49,782 nt of DNA from an uncultured Oscillospiraceae bacterium (GTDB lineage Bacteria > Bacillota_A > Clostridia > Oscillospirales > Acutalibacteraceae): assembly GCA_910587995.1 (NCBI GenBank), contig CAJUNS010000019.1:1-49782 (forward strand), read 5' to 3'. Below, one piece after another: positions 34,081 to 42,846 of this stretch. Each line of letters begins with the position of its first letter. Within the stretch, counting starts at the first letter, position 1. Below the pieces are notes generated by a model. That model was not told the origin of the DNA. It did not search any database and saw nothing but the letters and a program-made list of their open reading frames with translations. Position numbers and translations under genes: made by a program.

Positions 34081-35046
34081 CTAGGAGTCCTCTGGGTTCT
34101 TTGGGCATTCCGGCTCCTGGGCCTGCCTGCGCAAAGCCTCTAGGGCTTCCCGGTTCTGCCTCCGGCGCTCCCGCGCCGCCCGGCGGGGCTTGCGGGTGCA
34201 CAGAAGGATAATCCCCGCCAGCAGGCCCAGCAGGGCCAGCGCCGGCAGATGGGTTACCACAAACAGCGCCAGCTCCTGGAAAAACCGCCCAATGGACCGG
34301 GCGTTCTCCTTCATCCCCTCCAGGGCCCGGCTGCCCCAGCTTTCCGGAGTGGGTTCCGTCAGCTCCCGTACCTCCTGCAGGCTCATGTGCACGGTGCTGT
34401 AGTCAATCTGGCCGTCGTACACCCGTAAGGCCGACTCATAGTTTTGCAGCTGGTAGCGCACCTGGGTCAGCCGGTCCTCAATGCCCAGCAGGTCTTCCAG
34501 CTTGTCCGCCTGGGCCAGCAGCTCCAGCAGGCGCTCCTGCTCCACCAGCAGCGCTTTCTTGTGGCTCTCGGTGTCCACATAGTCCAGGGTCACGTCCTCT
34601 TCCCGCACCGAGCGTTCTACCACATTGCAGCGCCCCTCCAGCTCCGTCAAAAAGCCCTCCAGCTGGCCTGCGGGAATCCGCAGAGTCAGCTGGCAGCTGC
34701 GGCGGGACTGGTTGTGGGCGTACTGCTCCGTGTTCTCCATGCGGCCACCGGCCTGGGAGAGGGCTGTTTTCACCCAGGCCATGGCCCCATCATAGTCCTC
34801 TGTCTCGGCGGAAACATGCGCCGTGACAATTACCTTGCGCCCCATGGCGGCCAGTTCCCGTTCCATGCCGGGCGCGTCCTCCGCGGTTTCCACCGCGCTG
34901 GCAGCGGACTCCTCGGTATAGGAGGCGGAGTCTGTAAATTGGTTGGCCGAGCCGCCTGCTAAATCCTTACCGCTTCCGCCGCATCCGGCCAAAGCCAGCG
35001 CCAGCAGCAGGGCCAGCGCCGCTGCCCAGGGCTTCCTGTGTCTCAT
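34081..35046 (-). CDS. DUF4349 domain lipoprotein
   Basis: A 321-residue protein. Signal peptide with lipobox LAGC near residue 22, an acidic/Ser-rich linker, the DUF4349 core (GRKVIVTAHVSAETEDYDGAM...GRCNVVERSVREEDVT) with a coiled-coil stretch (LLVEQERLLELLAQADKLEDLL), a C-terminal membrane helix (about 262-285) and a basic cytoplasmic tail. The protein is thus anchored at both ends. Function is unknown; relatives are linked to envelope stress. It has its own promoter with a palindromic operator upstream. Confidence 0.9.
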   Translation of the reverse strand: MRHRKPWAAALALLLALALAGCGGSGKDLAGGSANQFTDSASYTEESAASAVETAEDAPGMERELAAMGRKVIVTAHVSAETEDYDGAMAWVKTALSQAGGRMENTEQYAHNQSRRSCQLTLRIPAGQLEGFLTELEGRCNVVERSVREEDVTLDYVDTESHKKALLVEQERLLELLAQADKLEDLLGIEDRLTQVRYQLQNYESALRVYDGQIDYSTVHMSLQEVRELTEPTPESWGSRALEGMKENARSIGRFFQELALFVVTHLPALALLGLLAGIILLCTRKPRRAARERRRQNREALEALRRQAQEPECPKNPEDS

Positions 35047-35084
35047 GGGGGTCTCTCCTTTCCCTGCTCGGACTTTTTTCTTAC

Positions 35085-35113
35085 ATTATACCCAGGAATG
35101 GGGAGAATTTCAA
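35085..35113 (-). promoter_or_regulatory. Sigma-A promoter of the DUF4349 gene
   Basis: Read leftwards: TTGAAA, 17 bp, TATAAT, 39 bp upstream of the ATG. Confidence 0.8.
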
Positions 35114-35125
35114 TGAAAATGACAC

Positions 35126-35156
35126 AGTTGTAACCACAAGTTACAAGCTTGTAACT
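35126..35156. promoter_or_regulatory. Operator-like palindromes upstream of the DUF4349 promoter
   Basis: AGTTACAAGCTTGTAACT (35139-35156) is a perfect 18-bp palindrome. A further TTGTAAC half-site lies at 35128-35134 in the same orientation as one arm, giving three half-sites. The array lies 13 bp upstream of the -35, a typical activator position. The cognate regulator is unknown. Confidence 0.6.
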
Positions 35157-35165
35157 CCAGGCTGG

Positions 35166-35546
35166 TCAAAACTTTACCTTATGCTTCCGGTTTGCCCCCA
35201 ATATGCCGCCGATGGCGCCGCTTAAGAGCACCGCCGCGGCCTTGCCGCCGCTGGCTGGTTCCAGCTCCGCGCCAAAGAGCAGCACCGTGGCGGCCGCCGC
35301 GCACAGCAAAAACACCGCCCCGCAGCCCAGACCCAGCAGCAGGCCCCGCTCCTTGGCCGAAAGCGCGCCGGCCAGCCCCCCTAAGAACACCGCGCCGCAG
35401 GCGGCCAGGGTGGTCACCAGCGTCAGGGAGGACCGGGGCAGAGAGCCCATGCGGGCCGTTACAAAGGCGGTTGCCGCCAGCAGCAGCAAGCTGGCGCATA
35501 GGGCGGCCAGCACAGAGATCAACAGGGCGCGAATCCATTTCATCAT
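35166..35546 (-). CDS. TIGR04086 family membrane protein
   Basis: A 126-residue protein with four hydrophobic helices (about 7-30, 42-62, 69-92 and 100-118) and the closing GGILGANRKHK typical of TIGR04086/YrzE-like proteins. Function is unknown; in Firmicutes it is often found just after yajC, as here. Its RBS (GAGAGG) lies in the 3' arm of the yajC terminator hairpin. Confidence 0.85.
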   Translation of the reverse strand: MMKWIRALLISVLAALCASLLLLAATAFVTARMGSLPRSSLTLVTTLAACGAVFLGGLAGALSAKERGLLLGLGCGAVFLLCAAAATVLLFGAELEPASGGKAAAVLLSGAIGGILGANRKHKVKF

Positions 35547-35547
35547 A

Positions 35548-35603
35548 GAAAAAGACCTCTCAGCTCATAATATGCTAAACCATATGAGCCGGAGGTCCTT
35601 TTT
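35548..35603 (-). terminator. yajC terminator overlapping the next gene's RBS
   Basis: Read leftwards, GGACCTC..GGCTCATA pairs with TATGAGC..GAGAGGTC and is followed by TTTTT. The downstream ATG (35546) begins two bases after this hairpin region, so read-through transcripts would carry the RBS within a stem. Confidence 0.8.
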
Positions 35604-35616
35604 ATTCCTGTCAGGA

Positions 35617-35955
35617 TCAGGTATTGTCATCCTCATGCACAGTATCCACGCTGCCAATGGACCAGCGCTTTACCCGCAGCTTGGACTTGTCGCTTCCCGT
35701 CTCAATGATGACCGAGTCGGACTCGTCCTTTACAGCCACAATCCGGCCGCAAATGCCGCCAATGGTGGTGATTTCATCGCCCACCTGGGCGTTTTTGCGC
35801 ATTTCGGCTTCCTTCTTCTTTTTCTTGTTCTGCGGGCGGAAGAAAATAAAATACAGGGCCACAAAGAACAGGCCGTACACCAGCAGCATGAGGATTAAAC
35901 TCATGCCGCCGCCCGCTCCGGCAGCCGCCGCGTCCAGCACATGGAGATTAAACAT
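35617..35955 (-). CDS. yajC: Preprotein translocase subunit YajC
   Basis: A 112-residue protein. A single N-terminal membrane helix (about 18-38) ends in the hallmark FFRPQNKKKKK, followed by the cytoplasmic YajC domain (VGDEITTIGGICGRIVAVKDESDSVIIETG). It is an accessory to SecDF-SecYEG. The RBS AGAAGGG is 14 nt upstream, and a four-codon ATG-TGT-TCA-TAA mini-frame lies in the gap. It follows tgt, the usual arrangement. Confidence 0.94.
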   Translation of the reverse strand: MFNLHVLDAAAAGAGGGMSLILMLLVYGLFFVALYFIFFRPQNKKKKKEAEMRKNAQVGDEITTIGGICGRIVAVKDESDSVIIETGSDKSKLRVKRWSIGSVDTVHEDDNT

Positions 35956-35991
35956 GGTTTATGAACACATCCCTTCTAGTCATTGCTCTTT

Positions 35992-36020
35992 ATTATAACA
36001 GGAAGTTTACAAAGTTGCAA
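35992..36020 (-). promoter_or_regulatory. Sigma-A promoter of yajC
   Basis: Read leftwards: TTGCAA, 17 bp, TATAAT, between tgt and yajC. yajC is therefore not dependent on tgt transcription. Confidence 0.8.
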
Positions 36021-36140
36021 GCATAATCTTTGGGCGGGAAAACACGAAAAGCCCCTCGAAATGGGCACTTTCCTTTGGGAGGGCGCGGGGCGGGCATGGC
36101 GCTCGAAGCCATAAGCTTGGCGCCGCCCCTGTTGCTTTCC

Positions 36141-37271
36141 CTAAATCCGGCGGCCCAGCACCGCCGCCTTCTCCTGGTAAAAGGACTCAAACCGGTCCTC
36201 ATCCAACGCCTTCCGGATGTCCTCCAACAAGTGGTTATAGAAATACAAATTGTGCATTACCGCCAGCCGCATGCCCAGCATCTCACCGGCCTTAAACAGG
36301 TGGTGGAGATACGCCCGGGTAAAGCGCTGGCACACCGGACAGCCGCATTCTTCGTCCAGGGGGGCTTGGTCCAAAGCGTACTTGGCGTTCATTAGGTTCC
36401 GGCAGCCCGCATGGGTAAAGGCGTGGCCGTGGCGGGCATTGCGGGTGGGCATCACACAGTCGAACAGGTCCACGCCCCGGCGCACAGCCTCTAAAATATT
36501 CACCGGCGTGCCCACGCCCATCAGGTAGCGGATTTTATTCTGGGGCATATGGGGCTCAATGGCCTCAATCACCGCGTACATTTCCTCCGCGGTCTCCCCC
36601 ACCGCCAGCCCGCCGATGCCATAGCCGTCCAGGTCCATGGCGGCAATGCGCTTCATATGCTCCACCCGCAGGTCCTGGTAGGTGCAGCCCTGGTTGATGC
36701 CAAAGAGCATCTGCCGGGGGTTCAAGGTATCTTCCCGGGCGTTAAGGCGGGCCATTTCGGCTTGGCAGCGCTCCAGCCAGCGGGCGGTGCGGGCGCAGGA
36801 GGCCTTGGCATAGGCGTATTCGGCAGGGTTTTCCACGCATTCGTCAAAGGCCATGGCAATGGTGGAGCCCAGGTTGGACTGGATGCGCATGCTCTCTTCG
36901 GGGCCCATGAAGATTTTGTGCCCATCAATGTGGGAGGCAAAGGTCACGCCCTCCTCCCGGATGTTCCGCAGCTTGGCCAGGGAGAAGACCTGAAAGCCCC
37001 CGCTGTCCGTAAGGACGGGGCCCTGCCAGCCGGTGAATTTCCGCACGCCGCCCAGGGCCTTCACGGTCTCGTCGCCTGGGCGCAGGTGCAGGTGGTAGGT
37101 GTTGCACAGCTGAACCTGGCAGCCCAGCTCCTTTAAATCGTAGGCAGAAACCGCGCCCTTGATGGCCCCGGCCGTGGCCACGTTCATAAAGCCGGGAGTC
37201 TGGACCGTGCCGTGGACTGTGGTAAAAGTCCCCCGGCGGGCCGCGCCGGAGCGTTTTAACAGGGAATACAT
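36141..37271 (-). CDS. tgt: tRNA-guanine transglycosylase
   Basis: A 376-residue enzyme that swaps guanine 34 of GUN-anticodon tRNAs for preQ1 on the way to queuosine. The nucleophile and substrate motifs are intact: LTDSGGFQVFS, FDECVENPAEY, GINQGCTYQDLR, GGLAVGE and FDCVMPTRNARHG. The zinc site CGCPVCQRFTRAYLHH is also intact. RBS GGAAAGGA. It ties in with queT and its preQ1 riboswitch at the right end of the window. Confidence 0.97.
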   Translation of the reverse strand: MYSLLKRSGAARRGTFTTVHGTVQTPGFMNVATAGAIKGAVSAYDLKELGCQVQLCNTYHLHLRPGDETVKALGGVRKFTGWQGPVLTDSGGFQVFSLAKLRNIREEGVTFASHIDGHKIFMGPEESMRIQSNLGSTIAMAFDECVENPAEYAYAKASCARTARWLERCQAEMARLNAREDTLNPRQMLFGINQGCTYQDLRVEHMKRIAAMDLDGYGIGGLAVGETAEEMYAVIEAIEPHMPQNKIRYLMGVGTPVNILEAVRRGVDLFDCVMPTRNARHGHAFTHAGCRNLMNAKYALDQAPLDEECGCPVCQRFTRAYLHHLFKAGEMLGMRLAVMHNLYFYNHLLEDIRKALDEDRFESFYQEKAAVLGRRI

Positions 37272-37367
37272 AACAGCATCCTTTCCAAATAAAAACTAAC
37301 ACAAAAAGGCAAGGGGCCGTGGCGAAAGGCTCTCGAGTCCTTCAAACTGTCCCGCGCTTCAAGCCCC

Positions 37368-38234
37368 TCAAACGGCGCCCGCCCGAAAGTCCTCCATAAT
37401 CCGCGCCAGCTCCGGCAGATGCACCTCAAACTTGGGCCCAAACCGAATGTCCGCGCTGCGCTCCCGGGTGGTCTCAATCACTTTGTGGGTGAAATCCACC
37501 GCCGTGCGGCAGGCTTCGCTTAGGTCCATGCCGTTGAGCAGCCCGCCCAGCAGGGTGGAGGAAAACAGGTCCCCGGTGCCGTGGTAGGAGCCGGGAATCT
37601 CCTCCTTGAGCCAAAAGTGAGCCGCACCGGTGGAGGAATCATAACAGGCCGCGCCCAAAAGGCCCTCTACCCGCACACCGGTAAGCACCGCCCAGCGGGG
37701 CCCCAGGGCGCACAGGTCCCGTAGCATAGCCTCCACCGCTGGGCGCTCCAGGGGACCGTCCACATAGGGGGCGTCCAGCAGAAAGGCGGCTTCCGTCAGG
37801 TTGGGAGCGATTACGTCCGCGCCCCGGCACAGCTCCTTCATGCCCTCCGCCAAGGCTGGGGTGATGGTGGTGTACAGCTTGCCGCCATCCCCCATAACCG
37901 GGTCCACAAAGACCAGCACGTCCTCCCCGCCGAACATGCGGAAAATCCCGGCCACGGCTCCAGTCTGCTCCGCGGAGCCTAAAAACCCGCTGTACAGGGC
38001 GGAAAACCGGCAGCCAACGCTTTTCCAGTGCTCCGCAATGGGCAGAACATCCTCGGTCAGGTCCCGGTAGGTGAAACCGGAAAAACCTCCCGTGTGGGTG
38101 GAGAGCACCGCCGTAGGCATGGCCGAGGTCTCCACCCCGCAGGCGGAGAGCACGGGCAGGGCCACGGTGAGGGAGCATTTTCCCACCCCGGACAGGTCGT
38201 GAATGGCCGCGCAGCTCATGGGTTTATAAATCAT
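37368..38234 (-). CDS. pdxY: Pyridoxamine/pyridoxal kinase
   Basis: A 288-residue ribokinase-like kinase for vitamin B6 salvage. SCAAIHDLSGVGKCSLTVALPVLSACGVE at the N-terminus, VFVDPVMGDGGKLY, APNLTEAAFLL and the catalytic HGTGDLFSSTLLGGLLNG are typical of the PdxY/PdxK group. Its start overlaps the histidine kinase stop by 11 bases (RBS AAAAGGAG inside that gene), so the two are co-expressed. Confidence 0.92.
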   Translation of the reverse strand: MIYKPMSCAAIHDLSGVGKCSLTVALPVLSACGVETSAMPTAVLSTHTGGFSGFTYRDLTEDVLPIAEHWKSVGCRFSALYSGFLGSAEQTGAVAGIFRMFGGEDVLVFVDPVMGDGGKLYTTITPALAEGMKELCRGADVIAPNLTEAAFLLDAPYVDGPLERPAVEAMLRDLCALGPRWAVLTGVRVEGLLGAACYDSSTGAAHFWLKEEIPGSYHGTGDLFSSTLLGGLLNGMDLSEACRTAVDFTHKVIETTRERSADIRFGPKFEVHLPELARIMEDFRAGAV

Positions 38235-40758
38235 AGCATGACTCCTTTTCTCTGGGCTTCATATATTTTTTCAGCAGGCACGCCAGCTCCCGCACGTCAA
38301 TGGGCTTGGCAGAGTGGGCGTTCATGCCGCAGTCCAGGCATTTCTGCACGTCCTCTTGAAAAGCGTCGGCGCTCATGGCGATGATGGGAATTTCCCCGGC
38401 GTCCGGCCGGTTCATGGCCCGGATGGCCCGGGCGGCCTCATAGCCGGTCATCTCCGGCATGCGCAGGTCCATAATAATGGCGTCATAGTGCCAAGGCTCT
38501 CCGGCGGCGAACATGTCCCGGCAGACGCGGCCGTTTTCCGCCCGGGTCATTTCCAGGCCCAGGTCTGAGAGAAGCTCTTCGGCGATCTCCCAGTTTAGGT
38601 CGTTGTCCTCCGCCAGCAGCACCCGGCGGCCCGCAAAGTCCGCCTCGTCCCGGCAGGGCTCGGCCACCTGGGCGGGGGCATGGGTGTACTTTTTCAGCCC
38701 ATAGTAAAGGGTGGACTTGAACAGGGGTTTTGCAATAAGCCCATTTACCTGCGCGTCCTTGGCGGCGGCGGCAATTTCGTCCCAGTCATAGGCGGAGGTA
38801 AGCAGAATGCACACGTCCTGGCCGCAGCACCGGCGCAGCTCTCCGGCGGCGGCCACACCGTCCGAGCCGGGCAGCTGCCAGTCGATGAGGATGATCTCAT
38901 ACCCCTGGCCCTGGTCCCGGCGCTCCTGGGCCAGGCGCAGGGCGGCCTGCGGCTCCATGGCAAACTCGGCCCGGACGCCCAGGGCCCGCAGGGTTGCCAC
39001 CACGCTTTCGCATAGGTTCTCGTCATCGTCCACCACCAGCATCCGCCAGGGGGGCAGAACCATGTCCACCTCTTGGACCGGAGCTTTCTCCATATCCAGG
39101 GTAACATGCACCTCGGTGCCCCGGCCCACCTGGCTTTCAATTTCAATGGTTCCGCCCATGGCGTCCACAATGTGCTTCACAATCGCCATGCCCACGCCGG
39201 CTCCGGCGGTTTTTTCCACCCGGCGGTAGTCCTCCCGGGTGAAGGAGTCGAAAATTTTCCGCTTAAACTCCTCGCTCATGCCAATGCCATTGTCCTTGAC
39301 CCGCAGGTGAGAGCGGATGTAGGCCGTGCCCTTGGGAGAGGGCTCCTCATAAACCGCCACCTGGATGTTGCCCCCTTCCGGGGTAAACTTAATGGCATTG
39401 GAGAGCAGGTTGAGGAAAATCTGGTTCAGCCGCACACTGTCGCAGCAGACGTTTTCCACCACAATGTCCCGGACATACACGTTAAAATGCTGGCGCTTGG
39501 CCTGAATCTCCTGCTGGACAATGGCCACAATGCCGTTCATCACCTCTTGCAGGGAGACCTGCTCCAGACTGAGCTTCATGGTCCCGTCGTCAATTTTGGA
39601 CATGTCCAGAATGTCGTTGATCAGCCCCAGCAGATGGCGGCTGGAAAGGGAAATTTTCTTCAGGCAGCTCTGCACCTGCTGGGCGTCCTCAATGTGGGCG
39701 GTAGCCACGGCTGTCATGCCCATAATGCCGTTCATGGGGGTGCGGATGTCGTGGCTCATATTGGAAAGGAACTCGGTTTTGGCCTTGTTGGCCCGCTCGG
39801 CGGCCACCCGGGCCTCGTCCAGGGCCCGCATCTGTTTGCGCACCTGGCGCACATAGAGGGCGAACACCAGCAGCAGGGCCCCCACAATGATAAGACAGCC
39901 TGCCAGGGCGTTGCGGATCCAGGCCCCGGACAGCTGGTCGATGCTGTCGTTTAGGGAGCCATAGGGGGTGGAGAGCAGCAGGAACCACTCGGAGTAGGGC
40001 AGGCGGGTGCAGTAGATGTGGCGGCTGACCCCGTCCACCACAGCCTGGGCGGCATAGTCCTGGCCGGACTCCACCGCCTCCTGCAGCTCCTGGGCATAGG
40101 TTTCCGGCGTTTTTTCACCTACATAGCCGGTGCGGACGCGGTCGAAATAGTTTTCTACATGCACCTCCAGGTTGCCCTCTTCCACAAAGGTGCCATCCCG
40201 CCGGATGATGGAGTAAAAGTCCAGGGTCCCGGTTTCCAGCTCATACCGCAAGGCGTCCCGGACATAGTCCGCGGAGATGCAGGCCACCAGGGCCTCGCCG
40301 GGCTGGGAAAGAGGCGCGGCCAGCAGCACCAGGTCGCTGCCGGCCTGGTCCGTGCCCACGGCGATGCGCTGCTCTCCGGCCTCCACCGACCGCTGAAAGG
40401 AAGCCGCGTCCGTGGCTTGAAAGCCGCCGCCATACAGGGGCTCCACCGTTCCGTCCGCCCGGCAGCGGGCCAGGTAGGGGAAGTCCCGGGCCTTGGCGGC
40501 CTCCACCAGCTGGGCGGCGCCGCTGTGGGGAAGCCCATCGGCCAGAACCTTGACCTGGCTCAGGCGCATCTCCAGCATAGAGCCCAGATGAGTGGCAATC
40601 TGGCGGCTGACCCCCGACATATAGGTCCCGCCAATCTCTCGGATGGCGTCCGCGCCCTGGGCGTTCATCTGCATGGTGACCAAGGAGAAGACCACCACGC
40701 ACAGCACCGCCACCCCAAGCAGGCTGAAGACCAGCAGCCGTTGGGCTTTCTCCTTCAT
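38224..40758 (-). CDS. Hybrid sensor histidine kinase with two receiver domains
   Basis: An 844-residue membrane kinase. TM1 (about 8-30), an extracellular Cache-like sensor (to about 285), TM2 (about 290-312) and a coiled linker come first. HisKA follows with FLSNMSHDIRTPMNGIMG, then HATPase with NLLSNAIKF, VKDNGIGM and an atypical G2 box GAGVGMAIV. REC1 (LVVDDDEN, IDWQLPGSDG, IAKPL) and REC2 (LLAEDNDLN, MDLRMPEMTG, SAKPI) complete it. There is no DNA-binding output or partner regulator nearby, so the phosphorelay target is unknown. Confidence 0.93.
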   Translation of the reverse strand: MKEKAQRLLVFSLLGVAVLCVVVFSLVTMQMNAQGADAIREIGGTYMSGVSRQIATHLGSMLEMRLSQVKVLADGLPHSGAAQLVEAAKARDFPYLARCRADGTVEPLYGGGFQATDAASFQRSVEAGEQRIAVGTDQAGSDLVLLAAPLSQPGEALVACISADYVRDALRYELETGTLDFYSIIRRDGTFVEEGNLEVHVENYFDRVRTGYVGEKTPETYAQELQEAVESGQDYAAQAVVDGVSRHIYCTRLPYSEWFLLLSTPYGSLNDSIDQLSGAWIRNALAGCLIIVGALLLVFALYVRQVRKQMRALDEARVAAERANKAKTEFLSNMSHDIRTPMNGIMGMTAVATAHIEDAQQVQSCLKKISLSSRHLLGLINDILDMSKIDDGTMKLSLEQVSLQEVMNGIVAIVQQEIQAKRQHFNVYVRDIVVENVCCDSVRLNQIFLNLLSNAIKFTPEGGNIQVAVYEEPSPKGTAYIRSHLRVKDNGIGMSEEFKRKIFDSFTREDYRRVEKTAGAGVGMAIVKHIVDAMGGTIEIESQVGRGTEVHVTLDMEKAPVQEVDMVLPPWRMLVVDDDENLCESVVATLRALGVRAEFAMEPQAALRLAQERRDQGQGYEIILIDWQLPGSDGVAAAGELRRCCGQDVCILLTSAYDWDEIAAAAKDAQVNGLIAKPLFKSTLYYGLKKYTHAPAQVAEPCRDEADFAGRRVLLAEDNDLNWEIAEELLSDLGLEMTRAENGRVCRDMFAAGEPWHYDAIIMDLRMPEMTGYEAARAIRAMNRPDAGEIPIIAMSADAFQEDVQKCLDCGMNAHSAKPIDVRELACLLKKYMKPREKESCYDL

Positions 40759-40791
40759 TTGGCATCTTCCTTTCCTATGATTGTTCCATCT

Positions 40792-40820
40792 ATTATAGTT
40801 TTTTTCCGTCCTTCTGTCAA
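40792..40820 (-). promoter_or_regulatory. Consensus sigma-A promoter of the histidine kinase-pdxY operon
   Basis: Read leftwards: TTGACA, 17 bp, TATAAT, both boxes perfect, 33 bp upstream of the kinase ATG. Confidence 0.85.
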
Positions 40821-40892
40821 GCGCTCTTGGGAGGAGGGCGGAGACCGGGCGGAGCGGTTCCCAGGGCGGTGCTTTCCGCCTTTGGGAACATA

Positions 40893-40924
40893 ACAAGGCA
40901 GGGCGCCGCGGCGTCCTGCCTTGT
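40893..40924 (-). terminator. Terminator of the MarR-ABC operon
   Basis: ACAAGGCAGG and CCTGCCTTGT form a perfect 10-bp stem 11 bp after the ABC stop; the tail (TATGTT) is only modestly U-rich. Confidence 0.65.
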
Positions 40925-40935
40925 GGCTGCCGGAG

Positions 40936-42846
40936 CTATTCCAACTCGAAAGCGCCGGTGTACAGCTGATAATATTTTCCTTTTTGGGCAATGAGCTCCT
41001 CATGGGTGCCCCGCTCAATAATATGCCCCAGCTCCAGCACCAAAATGCTGTCGCTGTTTTGCACGGTGGAGAGCCGGTGGGCAATGACAAACACCGTGCG
41101 GCCCTGCATCAGACCGTCCATGCCCTGCTGAACCAGACGCTCGGTGCGGGTGTCAATGGAGGAGGTGGCCTCGTCCAGCACCATAACCGGCGGGTCGGCT
41201 ACAGCCGCCCGGGCAATGGCCAAAAGCTGCCGCTGGCCTTGGGAGAGGCTGCCCCCGTCCCCGGTCAGCATGGTGTCATAGCCCTCGGGCAGGCGGCGGA
41301 TGAATCCATCGGCGTTGGCCAGCTTGGCCGCGGCCTCCACCTCTTCGTCGGTGGCGTCCAGCTTGCCGTAGCGAATGTTCTCCCGCACGGTGCCGGTAAA
41401 CAGGTTGGTGTCTTGCAGCACCACCCCTAGGGACCGGCGCAGGTCCGGCTTTTTGATTTTGTTGATGTTAATGCCGTCATACCGGATTTTTCCATCGGCA
41501 ATGTCATAAAACCGGTTAATCAGGTTGGTGATGGTGGTCTTGCCCGCGCCGGTGGCTCCCACAAAGGCGATCTTCTTGCCTGGCTGGGCATCGATGGCAA
41601 TGTTGTGCAGCACCAGCTTTTCCTCGTTGTAGCCAAAGTCCACGTCCAACAGCTCCACCTCTCCGGTAAGCCGCTGGTAGGTGACGGTTCCATCCTCCTT
41701 GTGGGGGTGCTTCCAGGCCCACAGGCCCGTGCGCTCGGGGGTCTCCACCAGCTTTCCGTCCACTTCCTTGGCGTTTACCAGGGTAACATAGCCCTCGTCC
41801 TGCTCGGGCTCCTCGTCCATCAGGTCAAAGATGCGCTCCGCGCCCGCCAAAGCCATGACGATGGTATTAAACTGCTGGCCGATCTGCCCAATGGGCATGG
41901 TAAAGCTGCGGGAGAGCTGCAAAAAGGCCGCGATGCCTCCCAGAGTCAGCCCGCCCACCCCGGCCAGGGCCAGGGCTCCGCCCGCTATGGCGATGAGGGC
42001 GTACTGCAAGTGGCCCAGGTTGTTCATCACCGGGCCCATAATGTTGGCAAAGCCATTGGCCTTGGCGGCCTCGCCCCGCAGGGCGTCGTTCAGCCGGTCA
42101 AATTCCTCCTTGGCCTTCTCCTCATGGCAGAACACCTTGATCACCTTCTGCCCGGTGACCATCTCCTCAATGTAGCCGTTGATGGCCCCCAGGGACTTTT
42201 GCTGGCGCACAAAGTATTTGCCGGAGCTGCCGCCGATCTTCCCGGTGAGGAACAGCATAAAGCCTACCACCGCCAGCACCAGCAGGGTCAGGGGGATGCT
42301 GGTGGCCACCATGGCGCAGAACACCGCCGCCAAGGTGATTACTGTGTTGAACAGCTGGGGGATGCTTTGGGAGATAAGCATGCGCAGGGTGTCCGTGTCG
42401 TTGGTGTAGCGGCTCATCATGTCCCCGTGGGTGTGGGTGTCAAAATACTTGATGGGCAGCTTCTGCATGTGGGCGAACAGGTCGTCCCGGATATCCTTTA
42501 AAATGCCCTGGGAGATGTTCACCATCAGCCAGTTGTAGGCAAAGGTGGAAAGGGCACCCAGAAGGTAGATGAGCCCCATAGTCCCAATGGCCCGCAGAAG
42601 CCCGGTGAACACCGGGTTCTCCACCGCCAGCAGGGGGGTGATGTAATCGTCGATCAGGGTTTCCAGAAACATGGAGCCCGCCACCCCCGCCACGGCGCTG
42701 ACCAGAATGCAGGCCAGCACAATGGCCATGCGCACCCGGTTGGGGGCGTCCATATAGCTTAAGAGGCGCTTAATTACTTTTCCTTGGTTTTTGGCTTTGG
42801 GCCTGTTTTTGGCGTAGGCCGCGCCCATGGGTCCTCTAGGAGGCAT
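40936..42846 (-). CDS. ABC exporter half-transporter, subunit with catalytic Walker B Glu
   Basis: A 636-residue protein. N-terminal cytoplasmic extension (about 45 residues), exporter membrane domain, then the ATPase with Walker A GATGAGKTT, signature LSQGQRQLLAIAR and Walker B PVMVLDEATSSID. An insert of about 50 residues (TLVNAKEVDGKLVETPERTGLWAWKHPHKEDG) precedes the nucleotide-binding domain, as in many Clostridia homologues. It pairs with the upstream subunit. The start at 42846 overlaps that gene by 11 bases and has AAAGGGGAG upstream. Confidence 0.92.
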   Translation of the reverse strand: MPPRGPMGAAYAKNRPKAKNQGKVIKRLLSYMDAPNRVRMAIVLACILVSAVAGVAGSMFLETLIDDYITPLLAVENPVFTGLLRAIGTMGLIYLLGALSTFAYNWLMVNISQGILKDIRDDLFAHMQKLPIKYFDTHTHGDMMSRYTNDTDTLRMLISQSIPQLFNTVITLAAVFCAMVATSIPLTLLVLAVVGFMLFLTGKIGGSSGKYFVRQQKSLGAINGYIEEMVTGQKVIKVFCHEEKAKEEFDRLNDALRGEAAKANGFANIMGPVMNNLGHLQYALIAIAGGALALAGVGGLTLGGIAAFLQLSRSFTMPIGQIGQQFNTIVMALAGAERIFDLMDEEPEQDEGYVTLVNAKEVDGKLVETPERTGLWAWKHPHKEDGTVTYQRLTGEVELLDVDFGYNEEKLVLHNIAIDAQPGKKIAFVGATGAGKTTITNLINRFYDIADGKIRYDGININKIKKPDLRRSLGVVLQDTNLFTGTVRENIRYGKLDATDEEVEAAAKLANADGFIRRLPEGYDTMLTGDGGSLSQGQRQLLAIARAAVADPPVMVLDEATSSIDTRTERLVQQGMDGLMQGRTVFVIAHRLSTVQNSDSILVLELGHIIERGTHEELIAQKGKYYQLYTGAFELE

